Positions 40,577-49,731 of a stretch of DNA of 64,000 bases are shown piece by piece. Each line of letters begins with the position of its first letter. Positions within the stretch are counted from its first letter, which is position 1. Below the pieces are notes generated by a model. The model saw only the letters and a list, made by a program, of their open reading frames with translations, did not search any database and was not told where the DNA came from. Location of the stretch: NCBI GenBank assembly GCA_025352685.1, contig JANXSN010000017.1, positions 17,824 to 81,823 on the forward strand. The letters are read 5' to 3'. Made by a program: the position numbers and the translations under genes. This DNA comes from Sphingomonadales bacterium. Its GTDB lineage: Bacteria; Pseudomonadota; Alphaproteobacteria; Sphingomonadales; Sphingomonadaceae.

Positions 40577-41410
40577 ATGACGATCAACGCCACCGGCAAC
40601 CGGATGACCAGCGAGATCGCGCGCCAGTCCCAGCTGGCGCAGGACATCGAGCGCACGCAAATTTCGATCTCGACCAAAAAACGTATTCAGACCGCGTCCG
40701 ATGATCCGGTCGCCGCCGCACGCATTGCGACCATTGCGCAGGCTCAGTCCGACAGCACGACGTGGAGTGGCAATTTGTCGTTTGCCCAAGCCCAGTCGGC
40801 GCAATCAGATACAATCTTGTCCAGCCTGTCCAACGGCATGATCCGCGCCCGCGAGATCATGGTTGCCGGCGCGAGCGCCACGGCGACGATTTCAGATCGT
40901 GCGGTCTATGCCAACGAGCTGCGATCGATTGCAGCCGATGTCGCCAGTTTCCGCGCCACAAAGACGTCATCGGGCGAGCCGCTGTTCGCGCCAGGGTCCG
41001 CCGCACAGCTTCGTGTCGGCAACGGCGTTCTGCTCGCGCCCGTCGATAGCGCCGTCAATATTTTCGAGCGCGCAGGGGTGCCGCTCACGCAGGATCTGAC
41101 CGACGCTGCAACAGCGTTGGCAAGCGGCGATGCCACAAAGATCGGTGCAGCCCTTGACCGGGTCAGCACGGGCATCGATCATGTCTCCGACGCCGCAGCA
41201 GATCAGGGTCTGCGCGCCGCGCGTGTCGACAAGGCAATCGAGCGCAGCGCGACGCACGGCATCGATCTGGCCGCCGAACGTTCGGGACTTGAGGACACTG
41301 ACCTCACCACAGCAATTGCAAAGCTCAATTCGCAGCAATTGACGCTCGATGCGGCGCAAGCTTCCTTCGCGCGTATCAACCGTCGGACTTTGTTCGATAT
41401 TCTTGTCTGA
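40577..41410 (+). CDS. flgL: Hook-filament junction protein FlgL (HAP3)
   Basis: 277 residues, flagellin-related. N-terminal MTSEIARQSQLAQDIERTQIS with KKRIQTASDDPVAAARI, and C-terminal DTDLTTAIAKLNSQQLTLDA with AQASFARINRRTLFDIL. Starts 14 bases after flgK. Ends the large flg operon; motA follows after 81 bases. Confidence 0.92.
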   Translation: MTINATGNRMTSEIARQSQLAQDIERTQISISTKKRIQTASDDPVAAARIATIAQAQSDSTTWSGNLSFAQAQSAQSDTILSSLSNGMIRAREIMVAGASATATISDRAVYANELRSIAADVASFRATKTSSGEPLFAPGSAAQLRVGNGVLLAPVDSAVNIFERAGVPLTQDLTDAATALASGDATKIGAALDRVSTGIDHVSDAAADQGLRAARVDKAIERSATHGIDLAAERSGLEDTDLTTAIAKLNSQQLTLDAAQASFARINRRTLFDILV

Positions 41411-41416
41411 TCGCCC

Positions 41417-41443
41417 TCAATTTTCCAGCCTGATCGTCGTTAA
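41417..41443 (+). promoter_or_regulatory. Possible sigma28-type promoter for motAB
   Basis: TCAA (41417-41420), 15 bases, GTCGTTAA (41436-41443) resembles the TAAA-N15-GCCGTTAA form seen before flgM and fliC, with one change in each box. It would start transcription about 40 bases before motA. Confidence 0.45.
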
Positions 41444-41491
41444 CGATAAGAGGCTTCCGGGTTGGGTTCGGAACAAAGAGGTGGGCTTTGC

Positions 41492-42358
41492 ATGTTTCCG
41501 GTAATCGGCCTCGTTGTCCTCATCGGTCTGGTATTCGGCGGCTTTGCGTTCACGGGGGGCAATCTGACCCCCGTACTCGAGGCCATGCCACATGAAATGC
41601 TGATCATCGGCGGCGCTGCAATCGGAGCGCTCATTATCGGCAATTCGGGCGGCGAGCTGAAGGCGCTGGGCGCCGCGATGGGGACTGTATTCAAGGGTCC
41701 ACGATACAAAAAGCAGGATTATCTCGACGCCATCTTTCTGACGTCGCGCCTGATGAAGATGCTTCGTACCGACGGTCCGGTCGCCGTCGAGCCCCATATC
41801 GAAGACCCCAAGAGCTCTGCCATTTTCACCCAATATCCAAGGCTGATGAAAGATCAGACGCTGATCCACCTCATCACCGATGCTCTTCGTCTGGTGGTCG
41901 TTTCGTCCGGCACTCTCGATCCGCATGCGGTCGAGGACGTGATGGATAATACGGTGAAAACCCACCACCACCATGCCATCCGACCGGCGGACTCGCTCCA
42001 GAACCTTTCCGACGCCTTGCCGGCGCTTGGCATCGTCGCAGCCGTACTCGGCGTCGTCAAAACCATGGGATCGATCGACAAGCCGCCAGCCGTACTCGGC
42101 GCGATGATCGGGTCAGCGTTGGTCGGAACGTTTCTCGGCGTCCTGCTATCCTACGGAATGGTTGGCCCTTTTGCCGTACGGGCAAAAAGTGCGATCGAAG
42201 AAGACGCCGCAATTTATCACGTCGTGAAGCAAATCATCATTGCCTCGCTTCACGGTCATCCGCAGCCGCTTGTGATTGAAGCAGCCCGGTCAGGAATCGC
42301 CCACCACAACCAGCCGAGCTTTTCCGATGTGTTCGATGGCATGCGAGCCGCCCGATGA
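41492..42358 (+). CDS. motA: Flagellar motor stator protein MotA
   Basis: Inner-membrane proton channel subunit, 288 residues. It has four membrane segments: VIGLVVLIGLVFGGFAFTGG, MLIIGGAAIGALIIGN, then the cytoplasmic loop with YPRLMKDQTLIHLITDALRL, and two close segments LPALGIVAAVLGVVKTMG and GALVGTFLGVLLSYGMVGP. The ATG at 41492 is preceded by AGAGGTGG. Its stop overlaps the motB start by ATGA. PomA/MotA type cannot be separated here. Confidence 0.93.
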   Translation: MFPVIGLVVLIGLVFGGFAFTGGNLTPVLEAMPHEMLIIGGAAIGALIIGNSGGELKALGAAMGTVFKGPRYKKQDYLDAIFLTSRLMKMLRTDGPVAVEPHIEDPKSSAIFTQYPRLMKDQTLIHLITDALRLVVVSSGTLDPHAVEDVMDNTVKTHHHHAIRPADSLQNLSDALPALGIVAAVLGVVKTMGSIDKPPAVLGAMIGSALVGTFLGVLLSYGMVGPFAVRAKSAIEEDAAIYHVVKQIIIASLHGHPQPLVIEAARSGIAHHNQPSFSDVFDGMRAAR

Positions 42359-43221
42359 GCCGCAATTCGAACCAGCTCCGTCCGATCATCATCAAGAAGA
42401 TCATCGAGGCGCCGCATGCTGCCCACCACGGTGGCGCGTGGAAAGTCGCCTATGCCGACTTCGTCACGGCCATGATGGCATTTTTTCTGTTGATGTGGTT
42501 ACTGGGTGCGACCACCGAGAAACAGCGCAAGGCCTTGGCCGACTATTTTGCGCCGACGCTCGTCGCGAGCAAGCAGGACAGTGCCGGGTCCGACAAGTTC
42601 TTTGGCGGAGAATCGATCACGTCGGTCGACAAATATCCCAATCGAGCAGGTCAGACAGGGACGCGCTCGATAACCATTCCGCGCGATGCAAAAGGGGGGC
42701 CGAAAGAAGCATCCGGTCGTCAAGCCGACGTTACCCATTTCAATGCGCTGCAACGCGCCCTTGCAGTCAAGATGCAGCGGAGCACCGGACTGAAGAGCCT
42801 GGCCGGCAAACTTCGCTTTACCGAAACGCGCGACGGGCTTCGCATCGACCTCGTCGACGATGCCGACTTTTCAATGTTTGCGAGTGGTACCGATCAGATG
42901 ACGCCGCAAGCGCTGGCGCTGCTGCGTGAAGTGGGAGAGGCCGCGCGCGACCTGCCCAACGGCATCACCATTCGCGGTCATACCGATTCGGCTCAATGGA
43001 CACGCGATCCAACAATGAACAACTGGCGATTATCGGCAGCGCGCGCCGAAACGACCCGCAAAATGCTAATGTTGCAAGAGATACAACCATTTCGGATCGT
43101 TCGCATCGAGGGAGTCGCAGATCGCGAGCCTTATGATCCCAAGAACAGGCTAAACCCAAGTAATCGCAGAATTTCTATCACGCTTACCTGGAGCGACGCG
43201 CACCCGGAACCGACCGGCTAG
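42355..43221 (+). CDS. motB: Flagellar motor stator protein MotB
   Basis: 288 residues. Single N-terminal membrane helix in AYADFVTAMMAFFLLMWLLG, with the Asp of YADFVTAMMAFF being the expected proton-carrying residue. After a flexible linker comes a C-terminal OmpA-like peptidoglycan-binding domain (ITIRGHTDS, NWRLSAARAETTRKML, then NRRISITLTW). Overlaps motA by ATGA; 121 bases of non-coding DNA follow. Confidence 0.94.
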   Translation: MSRNSNQLRPIIIKKIIEAPHAAHHGGAWKVAYADFVTAMMAFFLLMWLLGATTEKQRKALADYFAPTLVASKQDSAGSDKFFGGESITSVDKYPNRAGQTGTRSITIPRDAKGGPKEASGRQADVTHFNALQRALAVKMQRSTGLKSLAGKLRFTETRDGLRIDLVDDADFSMFASGTDQMTPQALALLREVGEAARDLPNGITIRGHTDSAQWTRDPTMNNWRLSAARAETTRKMLMLQEIQPFRIVRIEGVADREPYDPKNRLNPSNRRISITLTWSDAHPEPTG

Positions 43222-43261
43222 GCGGACAAACACCGCGCCGTTCATCATAGTTACCACCAGA

Positions 43262-43290
43262 TTGACAACAATGGTTTACGCTCGTTAACC
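43262..43290 (+). promoter_or_regulatory. Possible sigma70 promoter for the sigma54 activator gene
   Basis: TTGACA (43262-43267), a 17-base spacer, and TTAACC (43285-43290) lie 53 bases before the ATG at 43343. The -35 box is perfect and the -10 weak. A housekeeping promoter here fits the top of the flagellar hierarchy. Confidence 0.45.
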
Positions 43291-43342
43291 ACCGTGCGCC
43301 GAATGAGTATCCGTGCAAGGGGCACTTCGTTCGGGGGACCAT

Positions 43343-44401
43343 ATGGCCGAAGCAATCATTCGTAGCCGACCTGCCAAGGGTGCTGTCGACCGTCGCGTCG
43401 ATCGGACGGCAGCGGACGCCTGCATCGTCGGCGGTAGCGCGGCAATGGCGCATTTGCGCAGCATTGTCGCCCGCGTTGGGCCTTCGTGCGCGCCGGTGCT
43501 TGTCACGGGTCCCTCGGGATCGGGCAAGGAAGCCGTAGCCCGCGCGATCCACGCCACGAGTGCGCGTGCTGACAAACCCTTTGTTGCGATCAATTGCGGC
43601 GCGATCCCGCCCGAGTTGATCGAATCAGAACTCTTCGGTCACGAAAAGGGCTCCTTTACCGGGGCCGCTGGCCGCCGCATCGGTCGCTTTGAAGAAGCGC
43701 ACGGCGGCACTTTGTTCCTCGACGAAATCGGCGACATGCGCTTCGATATGCAGGTCAAACTGCTGCGCGTGCTCGAAGATGGCGTCGTCCACCGGGTCGG
43801 TGGCGGCGCTGCCGTCCCCGTCGATGTCCGCATCATATCGGCCACCCACCACGATGTGCATGCGGAAATCGGCGCGGGACGTTTTCGCGAGGATCTTTAT
43901 TTTCGCCTCGGCGTCCTGCCGGTCAAAACACCAGCACTCGCCGATCGTCCGGACGACATACCCGATCTCATCGAGCATTTTCAGACCAAGATGGGACCAG
44001 TCGGTCGCGTCCGGTTCGATGCGTCCGCAATGACCCGGCTCAAGGCTCATCCCTGGAACGGCAACGTACGCGAGCTGCGCAACGTGATCGAGCGGGGCCG
44101 CGTTCTTTTTGCCGGCGAAACTCTGAACAGCGATCATGTCGACCAGCTCCTTGGTTTTGCGCCGATTTCCAACATAACCTATATTGCAAAAGTACGTCCG
44201 GAAGCGACGATCGTCATACCGCCGGCGAACGCCATCCGCTCGCCGATCAACCTGAAGGATCTGCTCGAGACTATGGAGCTGGAACGGATCCAGATGGCAC
44301 TCGACATGGCCGATGGCGTCGTTTCCGAGGCCGCGCGGATGTTGACGCTCAAGCGGACGACCTTGATCGAGAAAATGCGCAAATACGGCGTCAACGGCTA
44401 G
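43343..44401 (+). CDS. Sigma54-dependent flagellar transcription activator (FlbD/FleQ-like)
   Basis: 352 residues. The AAA+ core carries Walker [10 protein letters not shown], the sigma54-contact loop [11 protein letters not shown] (GSFTGA instead of GAFTGA), Walker [12 protein letters not shown] and the sensor [10 protein letters not shown]. The C-terminal Fis-type helix-turn-helix reads [21 protein letters not shown]. No receiver domain is present; the N-terminal 30 residues are short. It is probably the master activator of the sigma54 promoters at 32332, 33574, 33687 and 57779. The ATG at 43343 ([10 protein letters not shown]) is preferred over 43313. Confidence 0.9.
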   Translation: MAEAIIRSRPAKGAVDRRVDRTAADACIVGGSAAMAHLRSIVARVGPSCAPVLVTGPSGSGKEAVARAIHATSARADKPFVAINCGAIPPELIESELFGHEKGSFTGAAGRRIGRFEEAHGGTLFLDEIGDMRFDMQVKLLRVLEDGVVHRVGGGAAVPVDVRIISATHHDVHAEIGAGRFREDLYFRLGVLPVKTPALADRPDDIPDLIEHFQTKMGPVGRVRFDASAMTRLKAHPWNGNVRELRNVIERGRVLFAGETLNSDHVDQLLGFAPISNITYIAKVRPEATIVIPPANAIRSPINLKDLLETMELERIQMALDMADGVVSEAARMLTLKRTTLIEKMRKYGVNG

Positions 44402-44412
44402 GCGCTGCAATC

Positions 44413-44814
44413 CTAGACGGTGATGCGCGCCCAGGCTTCGGCCAGGCTAGCCACACCGTCTCTCACCTCTTTGATCGCGTAGACGTCGCCGCTGCGGGCA
44501 GCGAGCAGCCGCCGCCGCATTTGCCGGTAAATCCCGGCCAGCGACATCGCAAGCTCGCCGCCTTTTACCAGATCGAGTCCCGCCTCGAGCGTGTGGAGGA
44601 TCGAGCTGGCTCGCTCATGCTGTTGCAGCCGTCGAGTGACATCCCCGTTCTCGGCTGCACGCACCATCACGTCGAGGGCAGCTGACAGCTCACTGTACAG
44701 CATGCAAACCAGTGCATGCGGCGTCGAGCCCTCAATCCTGCTGGCAAGGTCGACTTGCTGGTAGCGCAAGGTCGGTGACCGGCTGCGTAAGCTCAGGCTG
44801 GGCGCCGAACTCAC
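44413..44814 (-). CDS. fliS: Flagellin export chaperone FliS
   Basis: 133 residues from a GTG at 44814 that overlaps the fliD stop (GTGA). Helical bundle with the FliS segments RYQQVDLASRIEGSTPHALV, MLYSELSAALDVMVRAAEN and HTLEAGLDLVKGGELAMSL. It keeps flagellin (fliC, at the far end of the cluster) from polymerising in the cytoplasm. Convergent with the activator gene. Confidence 0.88.
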   Translation of the reverse strand: MSSAPSLSLRSRSPTLRYQQVDLASRIEGSTPHALVCMLYSELSAALDVMVRAAENGDVTRRLQQHERASSILHTLEAGLDLVKGGELAMSLAGIYRQMRRRLLAARSGDVYAIKEVRDGVASLAEAWARITV

Positions 44815-46163
44815 TTGTTCGATGTCCAGACCGCAATTTGCTGGGTCAGGTAGCTCTGTGTCGCCTTCAGCGCCCCGACACTCGAATCGATACCGCCGAA
44901 CTGCTTGTCGAGCCGAGCCTTGTAGGCGGTTTCGCGTGCCTCCATTCGAGCGCGATCATTGGTGAGAGCCTTCGCCTGGTTGGTGAGGCGGGTCGCCAAG
45001 GTGTCCAGCGATCCGTTTGTCGCGGTGGCGGTTGTATTGAGGGCGGCCAACGCAGTGCCGATCCCGGGATCAGTCGTCGTCGTATGCGTGGCGTCTCGCC
45101 TCGGCGAGAAGATGGCTTCGACGGCATCAGGTGCGCTGGCGTAAGCGGCGTTGAACACTGTCTGATCGAACGAAATGGTTCCGTCGCGATTGGTCTTGAC
45201 GCCGATCGCCGAAAGGCTGGCAGGTGAGCCGCTTGTTATCGGTTGCGAGACAAGCTCTGAGATCTGGCGGTCGAGCGTTTGCATCGTCTGATCTCCGCGC
45301 GTTGCGGTTCGGGCGCTGGCAATGTGTCCCTTGAGCGTATTAAACACCGAGACAAAGTCTGCGATCGTTGACTTCAGCGTGTCGCCTGCGCGGGTCACGC
45401 CGATCGAAACAGGGTTACCGACTGCAATTTTCTTCAGCGTGAGCGTGATGCCCGGCACGACATTGTCGATCGTGTTGGACGCGCGCGAGTAGAACAGGCC
45501 GTCGACCTTGAATTCGGCGTTTAGCGCTGACTGGATCTGTGTCATTGCACCGGGATAGGTAAATTTCGACAGGCCGGGATCGCTGCTCGAAAGCGTAAAG
45601 GCAGATGCCGCGCCGGTTGCCCCCTTCAATAAGAGCCGAGCGCCCGCGGTATCGGTGACGACACTGGCTGTCACACCGCTCTTTGCGTCGTTGATCGCAG
45701 CAGCCACGCCGTTCAGGCTGTCATTGCCGCTGCCAATTGCAATCGAATACGGCGTTGTTCCTACTGTCAGGGTCATTGCCCCCTGCCCGACAGGATCAGT
45801 CGCCGCTGCAACAAAGTCGGACGCCAGCGTCTGCCCGCGGGCAAGCTGGGTAACTTCGACGGTGCCCGAAAAACCGGCCATGCTGGCACCGACACGGGCC
45901 TTGGCATCAAGGATCGATGTGTCGGCCACGTTTGGCTGGCTCTGCAACGTGCCGCCAGAGACAAGATTGGTCAGCGAGGTTGCAAAACCCTCGAGATCAG
46001 ACCGGGCCTGAGCGACAGCACTGATGCTCGACTGTACCGCTTTGTCGCGGGTATCGAAAACCGCCACCTTGGGATCTCGCGAGGCAGCGGCAAGGTCAGT
46101 GACCAGTTTTGTCACGTCGATACCCGAACCATAGCCAAGAGAGTAGGCGATCGACGAAACCAT
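44811..46163 (-). CDS. fliD: Flagellar filament cap protein FliD
   Basis: 450 residues. N-terminal LGYGSGIDVTKLVTDLAAAS (FliD D0), C-terminal LTNQAKALTNDRARMEARET and KQFGGIDSSVGALKATQSYL. The middle is Ser/Thr-rich with repeated Ala-Thr strands. It caps the growing filament and starts the fliDS unit behind a sigma28-type box overlapping the flhB stop codon. Confidence 0.93.
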   Translation of the reverse strand: MVSSIAYSLGYGSGIDVTKLVTDLAAASRDPKVAVFDTRDKAVQSSISAVAQARSDLEGFATSLTNLVSGGTLQSQPNVADTSILDAKARVGASMAGFSGTVEVTQLARGQTLASDFVAAATDPVGQGAMTLTVGTTPYSIAIGSGNDSLNGVAAAINDAKSGVTASVVTDTAGARLLLKGATGAASAFTLSSSDPGLSKFTYPGAMTQIQSALNAEFKVDGLFYSRASNTIDNVVPGITLTLKKIAVGNPVSIGVTRAGDTLKSTIADFVSVFNTLKGHIASARTATRGDQTMQTLDRQISELVSQPITSGSPASLSAIGVKTNRDGTISFDQTVFNAAYASAPDAVEAIFSPRRDATHTTTTDPGIGTALAALNTTATATNGSLDTLATRLTNQAKALTNDRARMEARETAYKARLDKQFGGIDSSVGALKATQSYLTQQIAVWTSNK

Positions 46164-46184
46164 AAATGTTGTCCTTCCCTCCTA

Positions 46185-46211
46185 AAAACGGCGGCGGGGA
46201 TGAAATGTTTA
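46185..46211 (-). promoter_or_regulatory. Sigma28-type promoter for fliDS
   Basis: On the minus strand, TAAA (46211-46208), 15 bases, GCCGTTTT (46192-46185). The -35 TAAA contains the flhB stop codon, the same arrangement as at flgA/flgM. Confidence 0.6.
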
Positions 46212-47348
46212 GCCAGCGCGGCGCCCGCTCTCGTCGAAGGCCTTGGCAGGGGGGACGACAACGGCAGGTTGAGCGACGCCTTCAGCCATGGCGCGGTCGA
46301 GATTGAAGACGAACGCCATGATCGTCGCGACTGCCAGATAGAGATCGCTCGAAATCGGTTGGCCTGCGCGGGTGGTGAAATAGATGGCGCGGGTCAGCTG
46401 CGGATATTCGAGCTGTGGCACATCGGCTTCGCGCGCGAGCGCCTTTATCGCTTGTGCGGTTTCGCCGCGACCGCGCGCAACGACCGTCGGCACGGCGTCG
46501 ATATTCGGCCGATAACGAAGAGCAATGGCGAAATGGGTCGGATTGGTGAGGATCACGGTCGCCTCGCCCACCGCACGACGGGCCGAGCCGTTCAGAATCT
46601 CATGCCGCCGCTGGCGTGCCAGATTCTTGGTTTCGGGGGAGCCTTCGCTTTCCTTGTTTTCTTCCTTGACCTCGTGGTGCGTCATCCGCAGCCGGGCGGT
46701 GCGCCGCATGAACTGGATCGGTGCGTCGACCATCCCGATGACCCCAAGTCCTCCAGCCATCCACAAGACGACTGTCACAAACTGATTGCCAAGCAGCGTC
46801 GCCGCACGCTGGTGATCGATCGCGGAAAGTCCCATCATTGCGGGCAATCGCGCCGAGATCAGCCACCATCCAATTCCGCCGAGCAAGACAACTTTGGCAA
46901 GGGATTTGCCAAGCTCGATCAGTCCTTGCGCGCCAAAAATGCGCTGTAGCCCAGTCAACGGATCGAGTTTGGATGGTTTGGGCGCAAACCCGCTCGCCCG
47001 AAAGCCGAGCGATCCCAGCACGGCCGGGCCGGTAATCGCGGCAAAAACCGCCATCGCGAACAACGTGGCAAGCGGGCCTGCGGTCTCCAGTCCAAGTCCG
47101 ACGGCGCGGGGCCATGGATCGAAACCATCAAGATCGGGGCGCCCGATAGTCAAGCCATGACGCAAGAGCGTGCGCATCCCGTCGATGAACCAGGGACCGG
47201 CCAACGCCAGCCACGCACCGCCCGAAACCACGATGAGCGCCGTCCCCAGTTCGCGCGACTGAAGGACGTCGCCCTTTGCTGCCGCATCCCGCTTTCGCTT
47301 GGCGGAAGGTGCAAGGCTCTTCTGGTCGCTGTCGGGAGCGTCGGCCAC
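46209..47348 (-). CDS. flhB: Flagellar export gate protein FlhB
   Basis: 379 residues from a GTG at 47348. N-terminal EKSLAPSAKRKRDAAAKGDV-type cytoplasmic tail, four hydrophobic segments (including GTALIVVSGGAWLALAGPWF and LAQTLLGNQFVTVVLWMAGG-like), and the autocleavage motif NPTH in VILTNPTHFAIALRYRP. It switches export specificity with FliK. It follows fliR by 3 bases and ends the fliE-to-flhB operon. Confidence 0.94.
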   Translation of the reverse strand: MADAPDSDQKSLAPSAKRKRDAAAKGDVLQSRELGTALIVVSGGAWLALAGPWFIDGMRTLLRHGLTIGRPDLDGFDPWPRAVGLGLETAGPLATLFAMAVFAAITGPAVLGSLGFRASGFAPKPSKLDPLTGLQRIFGAQGLIELGKSLAKVVLLGGIGWWLISARLPAMMGLSAIDHQRAATLLGNQFVTVVLWMAGGLGVIGMVDAPIQFMRRTARLRMTHHEVKEENKESEGSPETKNLARQRRHEILNGSARRAVGEATVILTNPTHFAIALRYRPNIDAVPTVVARGRGETAQAIKALAREADVPQLEYPQLTRAIYFTTRAGQPISSDLYLAVATIMAFVFNLDRAMAEGVAQPAVVVPPAKAFDESGRRAG

Positions 47349-47351
47349 GAG

Positions 47352-48131
47352 CTACAACCTTGCGAGGTGCTGCGCCTGCTCCAGCGCAAGTCGCATCGCA
47401 TGTTCGAGAGCCGCCGCCATCACCGGCGTTGCTGCCGCCAAAAGAAGGACACCGGCCAACACGGTTGCCGGAATGCCGACTGCAAACAGATTCAATGCCG
47501 GTGCCGAGCGCGTGATGGTCCCCATGACGATCTGAACCATGATGAGGGCAAAGGCGACAGGCAGGGCAACCGACATGCCAGCGGCAAACATCAGTCCGCC
47601 AAAATCGACAAGACCGCGCAGTGCGTCCACAGTTACCCAGCTTGCCCCCGGCGGCATTGTTCGAAAACTGCTGATGATGATGTCGATGAGCGCGAGGTGA
47701 CCGCCCGTCGACAGAAACAGTGCCGTACCGAGCATGTTCAGCAACTGGCCGACAGCTGTACTCGAGTGACCCGACATCGGATCCTGCATCGACGCAAATC
47801 CCAGGCCCATCGCATTGCCGATCGCTTCGCCCGCAACCAGAGCTGCCGCAAAACCGATCTGCAGCGCAAAGCCGAGCGACAGACCGAGCACGACCTCGCC
47901 GAGGATCATGAGCAGGCCCGGCACCGAAATAACACCGGCGACCGGCACAACGATTCCTGCAGCTGCCGCCGACGGTATGCCGACCGCAAGCGAAAGGATG
48001 ATCCGTACCTGAAGCGGCACCGACGTCGAGCCGAACATCGGCGCCGCAAGCAATGCCGCGCCCGGTCGTATCATCGCGATGAACCAGATGAGGAGTTGAG
48101 CCTCAATACCCCCAAACTCAGCGGGGATCAC
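47352..48131 (-). CDS. fliR: Flagellar export gate protein FliR
   Basis: 259 residues from a GTG at 48131 that overlaps the fliQ stop (GTGA); the longer frame from 48218 is Asp/Arg-rich and not FliR-like. About six hydrophobic segments: AQLLIWFIAMIRPGAALLAA, RIILSLAVGIPSAAAAGIVV, ISVPGLLMILGEVVLGLSLG and so on. GNAMGLGFASMQDPMSGHSS is the conserved loop. Confidence 0.93.
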   Translation of the reverse strand: MIPAEFGGIEAQLLIWFIAMIRPGAALLAAPMFGSTSVPLQVRIILSLAVGIPSAAAAGIVVPVAGVISVPGLLMILGEVVLGLSLGFALQIGFAAALVAGEAIGNAMGLGFASMQDPMSGHSSTAVGQLLNMLGTALFLSTGGHLALIDIIISSFRTMPPGASWVTVDALRGLVDFGGLMFAAGMSVALPVAFALIMVQIVMGTITRSAPALNLFAVGIPATVLAGVLLLAAATPVMAAALEHAMRLALEQAQHLARL

Positions 48132-48397
48132 CGCACCAGTTCCGGGATCCGTGCGTACATATCCTGCGTCAGATCGACCATCAGCATCATGATCGCCCCG
48201 CCGAAGAACGCCAGGCAAATACCGAACACGATAAGTTTTGGGACGAAGCTGAGCGTGGCTTCATTAATTGACGTTGCCGCCTGAACCATGCCGAGCAACA
48301 CGCCGACAACGAGCATGGGAATGAGCAACGGTGCAGCGCCAAGCGCCAGCACCCACAGCGCGTGCTGCGCGGCGTCGATGAACATGTCTGCTTCCAT
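48128..48397 (-). CDS. fliQ: Flagellar export gate protein FliQ
   Basis: 89 residues from the ATG at 48397, which shares one base with the fliP stop (TAATG). Two membrane helices: LWVLALGAAPLLIPMLVVGV and LIVFGICLAFFGGAIMMLMV, with the loop AATSINEATLSFVPK. Typical length. Confidence 0.93.
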   Translation of the reverse strand: MEADMFIDAAQHALWVLALGAAPLLIPMLVVGVLLGMVQAATSINEATLSFVPKLIVFGICLAFFGGAIMMLMVDLTQDMYARIPELVR

Positions 48398-49149
48398 TAC
48401 CCCACCCCGAACGAGGCGGCGAGTGATCCCATCGTCAACGCCCACCCATCAACGAGCACGAACAGCAACAGTTTGAATGGCATCGAGATGATGGTCGGCG
48501 ACAGCATCATCATTCCCAGTGACATGAGCGCGGACGCCACGATCAGATCGATCACCAGAAAGGGCAGGAAGATCAGAAACCCGATTTGAAAAGCCGTTTT
48601 AAGCTCGCTGGTCACAAAGGCTGGAAGCAGAATTGTGAATGGAATGTCCTTTGCTGCGGTAACCGACGGCGCCTTGGCGAGCTTTTGGAACAGCGCCAGA
48701 TCGGTCTTGCGCGTTTGCCCGGCCATGAAGCCGTGAAAATGCTCACCGGCCTTGGCAATGCCCTGCTCCAACGTGATTGTGCCCGAATTATAGGGTTGCA
48801 GCGCTTCCTTGTTCACCTTGTCGAGCACGGGTGCCATCACGAACAGCGAAAGAAACAGGCTGAGCCCAACGAGCACTTGATTGGGCGGCGTCTGTTGCAA
48901 GCCCAGCGCCTGTCGCAGAATTGAAAGAACAATGATGATTCGGGTGAAACTGGTCATCATCAGGATGAGCGACGGCAAAACCGTCAACAGGCTCATCAGA
49001 ATCAAAATCTGGAGTGACAGCGACAACGACTGACCGCCCGCAACCTTGCCAAGCGTGCCTTCTAATCCCGTCGGCCCGGCTGCCTGCGCCATGGCAACAG
49101 CGGGACAAAGCGCAATGCCGACAAGAGCAGCGCGCGCGAGCCTATGCAT
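48397..49149 (-). CDS. fliP: Flagellar export gate protein FliP
   Basis: 250 residues from the ATG at 49149. It has a cleavable signal sequence ([21 protein letters not shown]), then [21 protein letters not shown] and [20 protein letters not shown], the FliP signature, and [20 protein letters not shown] near the C-terminus. It overlaps fliO by 8 bases. Confidence 0.95.
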   Translation of the reverse strand: MHRLARAALVGIALCPAVAMAQAAGPTGLEGTLGKVAGGQSLSLSLQILILMSLLTVLPSLILMMTSFTRIIIVLSILRQALGLQQTPPNQVLVGLSLFLSLFVMAPVLDKVNKEALQPYNSGTITLEQGIAKAGEHFHGFMAGQTRKTDLALFQKLAKAPSVTAAKDIPFTILLPAFVTSELKTAFQIGFLIFLPFLVIDLIVASALMSLGMMMLSPTIISMPFKLLLFVLVDGWALTMGSLAASFGVG

Positions 49150-49411
49150 CGATAAAATCCCCGTCGCTTTCGGCAATGAGCGAGATGCCCTGTCGCGACG
49201 CTGCAACCAGCAATGTTTTGCCGCCAAAGGCGACGACAGCGAGCTTTCCCGACGTCCCCATTGTCAAAACATCGACAATCTGTGCCGGGCGATCGACAGG
49301 TCGGTGCGCGGGCAACCCCAGCTGAACCCGCTTCCATAACCATAGCGATCCCCACGCCAGGCCACCCACGAGGGGCACAAGTATAAGCAAACGAAGGAAA
49401 TATTCGGTCAT
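49142..49411 (-). CDS. fliO: Flagellar biosynthesis protein FliO
   Basis: 89 residues. One N-terminal membrane helix ([20 protein letters not shown]) and a small cytoplasmic domain with [20 protein letters not shown]. FliO helps FliP assemble. Short but of usual sphingomonad size; assigned by its position between fliN and fliP. Start shares a base with the fliN stop. Confidence 0.87.
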   Translation of the reverse strand: MTEYFLRLLILVPLVGGLAWGSLWLWKRVQLGLPAHRPVDRPAQIVDVLTMGTSGKLAVVAFGGKTLLVAASRQGISLIAESDGDFIDA

Positions 49412-49731
49412 TAATGTCTCCGGTCGATACCCAGCGCGGCATTGTCGGGCGCAACGACGTCGATCACCCGAACGCCGTAGCGACCGTCGACCGTCACTAT
49501 CTCTCCCTTTGCAATGAGTGTGCCATTCGCCATGATGTCGAGCAGGTCATTGGCCTGACGGTCGAGTTCGACCACGCTCCCTTCAGCGAGATTGAGCAAA
49601 TCGGCGAGTCGCATGGCGGCCGATCCGACTTCGACGGATACGCGAACCGAAACCCCGGCGAGCAAGGCCAGGTTACGATCGGGGCGCGGCGCTGTGTCGA
49701 GGCTTGGTACGTCGGTGGAATAGTCAGTCAT
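49411..49731 (-). CDS. fliN: Flagellar motor switch protein FliN
   Basis: 106 residues from the ATG at 49731, overlapping the fliM stop by 8 bases. The SpoA domain shows LLAGVSVRVSVEVGSAAMRL, LLNLAEGSVVELDRQANDLL and ANGTLIAKGEIVTVDGRYGV. C-ring component that binds FliH. Confidence 0.93.
   Translation of the reverse strand: MTDYSTDVPSLDTAPRPDRNLALLAGVSVRVSVEVGSAAMRLADLLNLAEGSVVELDRQANDLLDIMANGTLIAKGEIVTVDGRYGVRVIDVVAPDNAALGIDRRH

Noticed and set aside
49511..49525. Sigma54-like TGGCAC-N5-TTGC inside fliN on the minus strand
   Set aside because: It encodes the conserved FliN segment NGTLIAK, so the match is probably coincidental; an internal promoter for fliOPQR-flhB cannot be ruled out.
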